NCBI GenBank assembly: GCA_964602445.1 | Contig: CAZRQV010000002.1 | Coordinates: forward strand, 62,001 to 126,000 | Source of the DNA: HGM12587 sp964602445 | Lineage (GTDB): Bacteria > Bacillota > Clostridia > Lachnospirales > Lachnospiraceae | Length of the DNA stretch: 64,000 nucleotides | Direction of reading: 5' to 3' | Shown: piece by piece, positions 58,963 through 64,000 of the stretch | Layout of the letters: every line of letters starts with the position of its first letter | Numbering within the stretch: the first letter of the stretch is position 1 | Notes under the pieces: generated by a model | What the model was told of the DNA's origin: nothing | Seen by the model: the letters and a program-made list of their open reading frames with translations, nothing else | Databases searched by the model: none | Program-made: the position numbers and the translations under genes

Positions 58963-60111
58963 ATGAAAAAAAACAAAGAAAAACGACCGTATCAGATCTG
59001 TACCCATTGTGTTATGGATACCACAGATTCTAAAATCGTATTTGATGAAAAAGGAGTCTGTGATTTCTGTAATGACTATTATGACAATATTTTGCCAAGC
59101 TGGAAACAGGGCGAGGAAGGTCAGCGGGAATTAGACGAAATTGCAGAAAAGATCCGAAAAGAAGGAAAAGGAAAAAAATATGACTGCATCATTGGTATGA
59201 GCGGTGGTGTAGACAGTTCTTATCTTTGCTATGTTGCCAAAGAAATCATGCATTTACGTCCATTGATCTATTGTGTAGACACCGGCTGGAATTTGAAACT
59301 GGCAGATGAAAATACAAAAAGGATCGTTGATGCGCTAGGTCTGGATATGTATACAGAAGTCATTGACTGGGAAGAAATGAAAGATCTTCAGCTGGCATTT
59401 TTTAAATCCCAGGTTCCGTATCAGGATCTTCCGCAGGATCATGCGATTTTTGCAGGACTTTACAATTATGCAGTAAAAAATAAGATCAAATATGTACTTA
59501 CCGGAGCCAACAATGCCACAGAATGTATCCGTCCGCCAGTAGAATGGGTTTATCAGAATGACATTGTACTGATCAATGATATCCATAAGAAATTTGGTAA
59601 GGTGCCGTTAAAAACATTCCCGAAATGCGGTCTTTTAAAGAGCAGACTGTATTATGCTTATTTTAAAGGAATGAAGAGAGTTGCACCGTTAAATTATATT
59701 GAATATGACAAAGAAAAAGTGAAAAAGTTCTTGCAGGATCGTTTTGGCTGGGTTGCTTATGACCAGAAGCATTACGAAAATGTATTTACCCGTTTTTATG
59801 AAGGCTATTATCTGCCGCATAAATTCGGCTATGATAAACGACGCGTATATTATTCCAATGAGGTTCTGGCAGGAACGCTTACCAGAGAACAGGCATTGGA
59901 AGAATTAGAAAAAGAGCCGTATCCGATGGAACAGATGATGGAAGATAAGGCGTATATTGCAAAAAGACTGGGAATCAGTACTGAGCAGTTTGATGCTTTG
60001 ATCGAAGGGGAAAACAAAACCTATCAGGATTATAAAAATTCCTTTGGTCTGATCAGCCTTGGAACGGTAGTACTTAGGAAACTGGGAGTGGAGAAAAAGA
60101 AATTCAGATGA
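58963..60111 (+). CDS. N-acetyl sugar amidotransferase (WbpG/PseA-like)
   Basis: A 382-residue PP-loop ATP-pyrophosphatase of the sugar amidotransferase type. The Cys cluster CTHCVMDTTD...GVCDFC near the N-terminus, the PP-loop MSGGVDSSYLCY at about residue 82, VDTGWNLKLADENTKRI, TGANNATECIRPPVEW and KFGYDKRRVYYS are specific. WbpG in Pseudomonas builds an amidino group on a diacetamido-uronic acid, using ammonia from HisH2/HisF2-type partners; neither partner is seen here. I prefer ATG 58963 (AGGAG, 8-base gap) over ATG 58939, which also follows a GGGAG but only two bases away. It overlaps Wzy by 4 bases. Confidence 0.9.
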   Translation: MKKNKEKRPYQICTHCVMDTTDSKIVFDEKGVCDFCNDYYDNILPSWKQGEEGQRELDEIAEKIRKEGKGKKYDCIIGMSGGVDSSYLCYVAKEIMHLRPLIYCVDTGWNLKLADENTKRIVDALGLDMYTEVIDWEEMKDLQLAFFKSQVPYQDLPQDHAIFAGLYNYAVKNKIKYVLTGANNATECIRPPVEWVYQNDIVLINDIHKKFGKVPLKTFPKCGLLKSRLYYAYFKGMKRVAPLNYIEYDKEKVKKFLQDRFGWVAYDQKHYENVFTRFYEGYYLPHKFGYDKRRVYYSNEVLAGTLTREQALEELEKEPYPMEQMMEDKAYIAKRLGISTEQFDALIEGENKTYQDYKNSFGLISLGTVVLRKLGVEKKKFR

Positions 60112-61349
60112 TGCAGTTACGTAAGAGTTATACAATTTTATTGGCAATCTATCTGCTGACCTCCCTGCTGATTCCTTTGACCGCAGCCAATAAGGTAATC
60201 TTTGTCCTTCTCCTGGCAATTTATGCAGGTTATCTCTTGTTTGTAAAAAAAGAGCAGAAATTCGAGTTTCTGCAGTTTACGATGGCACCGCTGGTGATCA
60301 TTGCAGTGTTTGGCTACGGTTTTGTACTGGGGATGCTGGGAAGAGCTGATCTGGCACTGGCAAAGCAGTTTTTGCTGGCAGTGGGAGTATTGCTCCTAAT
60401 CTATCCCATCCGAGAATTTGAAATCAATCTGAATGGTGTGATAAAACAGGCTGCAAAGATCTATATTATATTTTTTGCAGTTTATGTAGTTTATGCGATC
60501 AACCGTATGGACTTTGCTCTTCCGGTTTGGATGAAAAATGGGGTGCATCTGCTGGATAACGGAGTTACCCAGTTCATTGGAAATGGTCTGCATGAGCTTT
60601 GTTCCGGAATCCTTACCAAACGCTCCTTTTTTGGAGGCAGCGGGATGCAAATTTATCTTGGAACAACCCCGTTTTTGCTGATTCTGACCGATGTGTTGTT
60701 TGTGGATGTACTGAAAAATAAAAAATATTCCAATTCTATTTTTATCGGGCTGGCGATGCTTATGACCTTTACCACAGGTTCCAGAACCTTGATATTGCTG
60801 ATGCCGGTTTCTATGTGTGTGCTGTTTTGGGTAGGACTGGACAGAAAAAAACAGATTCTGATCGCAGCGGTGTTATGTGCAGCAGGTGCGGCGGCAGTAG
60901 GATATTTGTTGTTGTTTTCCAATTTCTTTTCTTTGTCTGAATCGTCCAATTTTGTGAAAGCAGGACATATCCGTTCTTATTTTGAACAGTTGGATCTGAA
61001 AAATGCTCTTTTGGGAAATGGATTGGCAAGCTTTTATGATTCTGCAGGTACCATGTACAAAGTTGCTCATACGGAGATTACATTTTTAGATCACTGCAGA
61101 TATTTCGGCATTCCTCTGGCCGTTTTGGTGTGGTTTTTGTTGATCGTGCCGAACAGAGGAACGGACTGGAAGCAGATCAAATGCTGGAGAGTCTGGCAGA
61201 TGAAAGAAGAAATGATGATCTTTCTCATGTATCTGTTCTTTGCACAGACCAATCCGGTATTGTTTAATTCCTTCGGACTGATGGCGGTACTGTGGTATTG
61301 GAATGTCTGGATGAATGCAGGAATACAGAAAAAAGGAAGAAATTTATGA
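60108..61349 (+). CDS. wzy: Wzy-type polysaccharide polymerase
   Basis: A 413-residue polytopic membrane protein with about eleven helices. It has a TTGSRTLILLMPVSM segment matching the conserved SRT of Wzy/WaaL proteins, and an outer loop with GHIRSYFEQLDLKNALLGNGLASF and AHTEITFLDHCRYFGIPLAV, where the HtE...G pattern is typical. FFGGSGMQIYLGTTPFLLIL is also in the expected place. It overlaps the amidotransferase (ATGA) and the next GT2 (ATGA). Together with the Wzx at 52105 and PGT 2 or 3 it completes a Wzx/Wzy pathway in region D. Confidence 0.82.
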   Translation: MMQLRKSYTILLAIYLLTSLLIPLTAANKVIFVLLLAIYAGYLLFVKKEQKFEFLQFTMAPLVIIAVFGYGFVLGMLGRADLALAKQFLLAVGVLLLIYPIREFEINLNGVIKQAAKIYIIFFAVYVVYAINRMDFALPVWMKNGVHLLDNGVTQFIGNGLHELCSGILTKRSFFGGSGMQIYLGTTPFLLILTDVLFVDVLKNKKYSNSIFIGLAMLMTFTTGSRTLILLMPVSMCVLFWVGLDRKKQILIAAVLCAAGAAAVGYLLLFSNFFSLSESSNFVKAGHIRSYFEQLDLKNALLGNGLASFYDSAGTMYKVAHTEITFLDHCRYFGIPLAVLVWFLLIVPNRGTDWKQIKCWRVWQMKEEMMIFLMYLFFAQTNPVLFNSFGLMAVLWYWNVWMNAGIQKKGRNL

Positions 61350-62224
61350 CAAAGTGCGTCATTATCGTAACTTATGAGCCAGAAGAGGAGCAGATCAAAC
61401 AGTTAACTGCGTGTGTGGAAAAAGCAGGGTTTACCCCTGTGATCGCAGATAACTCAGAAAAGCATCCGGTTGGTGCAGAAATGGTATCAGAAGAGACGAA
61501 GCTGATCAGCCTTCATGGGAATGCAGGTATTGCGGCTGCTCAGAATGCAGGGATTTCTTATGCTTTGGAGCAGGGAGCAGAGATTCTTGGATTTTTAGAT
61601 CAGGACAGCGTAATCAATGAAACTCTTTTGAAGGTACTGGAAACGGCACTGGAACAGCTGGGAGAATGTGTGGCTGCACCGATCGCAGTAGAGAAAGAAA
61701 CCTTAGAAGAATATCCGGTACAACGCTTAGGAAGATGGGGCTATCCGAAAGATATTTATGTCAAAGGAGAAAAACAGCCGGTTCGGGCAGATCTGGTCAT
61801 TTCTTCCGGAACGATGACAAGAGCATCGGTTTTCCGAAAGACAGGAGGGTTTGATGAATCCCTCTTTATTGATTTTGTAGATGTAGAATGGTGTCTGCGA
61901 TGCAAGAGAGCCGGAATTCCGGTGTATGTGATTCCGGAGGCGGTATTGTGCCACAAGATTGGCAGTGAAGAGATCACGGCAGAAGGAATGACGATCACGG
62001 TACATAGTCCGGTGCGTACTTACTATAAAGTGCGAAATGCATTTCTGATGCTTCGTAAAAAGGCAGGATTTGTATTTTCCGTAAGACAGATTCTTCCGGC
62101 ACTGGTACACAATTTTCTTCTGCTCTTTCATGTAAAGAACAAAAAGGAATATTTTAAATATTATATGACAGGAATCGGGCATGGAATCCTTGGGATTACC
62201 GGCCGTTATCCGAAAGGAAGATAA
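61346..62224 (+). CDS. GT2 glycosyltransferase, rhamnosyltransferase-like
   Basis: A 292-residue GT-A enzyme. The start is ATG 61346 (AAGGAAG; ATGA overlap with Wzy); a longer frame from 61292 lies within wzy. VIIVTYEPEEEQIKQL, GNAGIAAAQNAGISYAL, LGFLDQDSVINETLL and GGFDESLFIDFVDVEWCLRCKRAG match the WbbL/RfbF rhamnosyltransferase group, where the DxxxVEW acid is the likely base. The C-terminal segment (VRTYYKVRNAFLMLRKK) is also typical. dTDP-rhamnose would fit but needs an rmlD that is not seen in the window. Confidence 0.88.
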   Translation: MTKCVIIVTYEPEEEQIKQLTACVEKAGFTPVIADNSEKHPVGAEMVSEETKLISLHGNAGIAAAQNAGISYALEQGAEILGFLDQDSVINETLLKVLETALEQLGECVAAPIAVEKETLEEYPVQRLGRWGYPKDIYVKGEKQPVRADLVISSGTMTRASVFRKTGGFDESLFIDFVDVEWCLRCKRAGIPVYVIPEAVLCHKIGSEEITAEGMTITVHSPVRTYYKVRNAFLMLRKKAGFVFSVRQILPALVHNFLLLFHVKNKKEYFKYYMTGIGHGILGITGRYPKGR

Positions 62225-62230
62225 AACAGG

Positions 62231-62971
62231 ATGCGAAAAGAAAAGATCAGTGTCTGTATGGCATGTTATAACGGAGAAGCATATATCAAAGAACAGATCG
62301 ATACGATTCTTTCCCAATTAGAAGCAGAAGATGAGCTTTTGATCATTGATGATGGTTCGAAAGATCAGACTGCACAGATTATTCACAGTTTTTCCGATGA
62401 AAGAATTCAATATGTGAAAAATGAAGCCAATCTTGGAGTGAACCGCTCCTTTGAAAAAGCCATTGGTCTTGCAAAAAATGACTATCTTTTTATGGCAGAT
62501 CAGGATGATCTCTGGGTAGAAGGCAGAGTGGATCGGATGCTGGAAAAATTAACATCCGGAGTCATGCTGGTATCGGGTAATTCTGAGGCCATCGATGGAA
62601 AAGGACAGCCAAGTACCTATGATCTTGGAACTTTAAAGGCAGAAGCATCGGAAGATCATGTGGGAAATGTGGTACGGATCTTTACCGGAAAGGCTTATTA
62701 TTATGGCTGTGCCCAGGCATTTCGAAAAGAACTGGAAAAAGTAATTCTGCCGTTTCCGGCATATATCGAATCCCATGATCTTTGGATCGCCATGGCAGCC
62801 AATCTGTTAAAGAGTAACTGTCATTTGGAAGAGATCGTTTTAAAACGCAGGATTCACGGAAAAAATGCCAGTGTCCTGCAGAGAAGCCTGAAAGAAAAAC
62901 TGTATGCCCGCTGGATCTTTGTAAAATCCTGGGGTGAATTAAGACGGAGGATCAAAAAGGGTGAAATTTAA
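62231..62971 (+). CDS. GT2 glycosyltransferase (GT-A)
   Basis: A 246-residue GT-A enzyme: ISVCMACYNGEAYIKEQIDTIL, LLIIDDGSKDQTAQII, NLGVNRSFEKAIGLAK and FMADQDDLWVEGRVDRML form the usual series, with QDD as the metal site. YYGCAQAFRKELEKVILPF and ESHDLWIAMAANLL correspond to the acceptor and base region. DQDDxW enzymes of this type are common in rhamnose- and galactose-containing capsules. It starts 7 bases after its neighbour and overlaps the following GT4 by 11 bases. Confidence 0.87.
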   Translation: MRKEKISVCMACYNGEAYIKEQIDTILSQLEAEDELLIIDDGSKDQTAQIIHSFSDERIQYVKNEANLGVNRSFEKAIGLAKNDYLFMADQDDLWVEGRVDRMLEKLTSGVMLVSGNSEAIDGKGQPSTYDLGTLKAEASEDHVGNVVRIFTGKAYYYGCAQAFRKELEKVILPFPAYIESHDLWIAMAANLLKSNCHLEEIVLKRRIHGKNASVLQRSLKEKLYARWIFVKSWGELRRRIKKGEI

Positions 62972-64000
62972 AAAGAGCGTATTGGTGCTGACCCATTCTG
63001 ATTATGTGCATACAGATGCCGGCGTGGAAAAGGTTATTCAGGGACAGGAGAAACTTTTTCTGGAACAGGACTTCAATTTTATCGCAGTTTATCCGATCAG
63101 AAAAGATCTGCAGATTTTAGGAATGACTCACAGCCATACCATGTCTGATTATGGTCTGATCGTCAATGGGGAAGCAAAAGGCAGGATCAATCAGAAATCC
63201 TTAGAAACGTTGGTTTCTAGGGAAGACCTTCAAGGGGTGATCATACACGAATTAGTAACTTTTAAGAAAAATGACAAGCTGTTTGCGTTTTTTGACAGGA
63301 TTACCTGTCCGATTTACTATTTTGTGCATGATTATGCCATGGTGTGTTATAATCACGTGCTGATGCGCAATAACAAAGAGTTTTGCGGAACAGAGCCGCT
63401 GTCATTTCAAAAGTGTAAAAACTGTCGTTTTTATCTGGAAGGCAAATTCAATGAAGCATGGCAGAGAAAATTTGTAAAACGGTATCCCCAGATCATGTAT
63501 CTGTTTCCATCTTTGGTGGTACGGGAAATCTGGCAGAAGCATTTTCAGGCGGACAATGAATTTCGGATCGTACCCAATACCAAATTTGGTACAGAAACCA
63601 AAGAATATCCGGAGCGGGTTCAGAATCAGCCGTTGCGGCTTGCATTTATTGGTTACGGAAGAGTGGAAAAAGGATGGGATATCTGGCAGGAACTGTGTCA
63701 AAGGTATGATCAGTGGTATGAACTGTATGTCTTGGGAGATGGGGAATGCAGTGCAAATGTGAAACAGATTCCGGTCTCTGTGGCAAAAGACGGTCCCAAT
63801 GCCATGATTGATGCCATCAAAAGAGAGAAGATCGACATTGCATTTTTATGGTCTCTGGTACCGGAAACGTATTCCTATACTTTTTTTGAAACCTTTGTCA
63901 GTGGCTGCTTTATCCTTACAAATCCACATAGCGGCAACATTTATACAATGACAGAACAGTTAAAATGTGGAAAAGTCTTCGAAAATAAAGAAGCCCTGTG
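62961..64000 (+). CDS. GT4-like glycosyltransferase, 3' end outside window
   Basis: A GTG start at 62961 follows GGAGGATCAAAAAGG and overlaps the upstream gene by 11 bases; the frame stays open to the last base (346 codons). The start VKFKKSVLVLTHSDYVHTDAGVEKVIQG has the DAGVEKV variant of the GGVE motif (residues 14-25). A Cys group (CGTEPL...CKNCRFY) lies mid-chain as in some capsule GT4s. The donor domain begins LRLAFIGYGRVEKGWDIWQ, then SYTFFETFVSGCFILTNP corresponds to the E(x7)E region with the first Glu at VPETYSYTFFE. Incomplete, so no statement on the C-terminus. Confidence 0.8.
   Translation, partial: MKFKKSVLVLTHSDYVHTDAGVEKVIQGQEKLFLEQDFNFIAVYPIRKDLQILGMTHSHTMSDYGLIVNGEAKGRINQKSLETLVSREDLQGVIIHELVTFKKNDKLFAFFDRITCPIYYFVHDYAMVCYNHVLMRNNKEFCGTEPLSFQKCKNCRFYLEGKFNEAWQRKFVKRYPQIMYLFPSLVVREIWQKHFQADNEFRIVPNTKFGTETKEYPERVQNQPLRLAFIGYGRVEKGWDIWQELCQRYDQWYELYVLGDGECSANVKQIPVSVAKDGPNAMIDAIKREKIDIAFLWSLVPETYSYTFFETFVSGCFILTNPHSGNIYTMTEQLKCGKVFENKEAL

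Noticed and set aside
1..64000. Mobile elements, CRISPR arrays, tRNA or rRNA genes
   Set aside because: No transposase, integrase, regularly spaced repeats or RNA gene sequence was found; mosaic structure is inferred only from gene content.

Overview
The window is one continuous surface-polysaccharide biosynthesis island. Every recognisable gene makes, modifies, polymerises or exports glycans, and all but one lie on the + strand. Base composition (by eye, low-40s % GC), strong AGGAGG-type ribosome binding sites, pervasive ATGA start/stop overlaps and the protein families (TupA-like ATP-grasp, PTPS-related membrane proteins, CapD/PglC-type genes, Wzm/Wzt pair with a methyltransferase-kinase protein) suggest a gut Firmicute, most likely a Lachnospiraceae (Blautia / Dorea / Mediterraneibacter-like). 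The genus is an inference. No tRNA, rRNA, insertion sequence, transposase, CRISPR array or origin was seen, and no gene-free stretch exceeds 300 bases; the longest is 43155-43381.

Region A (1-10277) is a decoration region. It has two GT-C-like membrane proteins, three acyltransferase-3 membrane acyltransferases, and a compact cassette of GNAT, HisC-like PLP aminotransferase, LicC-like cytidylyltransferase, DUF1919 protein and TagB/TagF-like transferase. The cassette looks built to make a CDP-activated amino-alcohol phosphate (for example serinol phosphate) and transfer it to a glycan. A lone reverse-strand polymerase-like gene (10165-11364) ends inside the last acyltransferase gene and is fired from a divergent promoter region at about 11.4 kb.

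Region B (11489-28916) reads as a complete Wzx/Wzy-type unit. It holds a Wzz-like chain-length protein, Wzy, Wzx, a dTDP-3-amino-3,6-dideoxyhexose branch (FdtB/FdtA-like), GtrB-like and GtrA genes, a series of glycosyltransferases, a TupA-like ATP-grasp ligase overlapping an aspartate/glutamate racemase, an initiating phosphoglycosyltransferase (PGT 1) and a membrane-anchored GH97 glycosidase.

Region C (28969-43154) is an ABC-transporter-type unit. It holds rmlB, a secreted propeller-like protein, a PTPS-related membrane protein, rmlA, rmlC, Wzm, Wzt with a carbohydrate-binding tail, a methyltransferase-kinase protein whose SAM-binding segment is missing, a double-domain GT2 and two tandem polymerase/ligase-like paralogues. 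rmlD is not in the window. A long structured RNA element and a promoter (43163-43340) separate it from the next unit.

Region D (43382-64000) is a second Wzx/Wzy-type unit. It holds CapD-type dehydratase, PGT 2, ATP-grasp, HAD phosphatase, three GT4s, GT2, Wzx, a GtrII-like glucosyltransferase, UDP-glucuronate 4-epimerase-like enzyme, PGT 3, GT4, WbpG-like amidotransferase, Wzy, two GT2s and a GT4 cut by the window edge. Three initiating transferases, two flippases, one ABC exporter and five polymerase/ligase-like proteins imply at least two or three distinct glycans, possibly sharing precursors (dTDP-4-keto-6-deoxyglucose from rmlA/rmlB) and lipid-linked glucose from the GtrA/GtrB pair.
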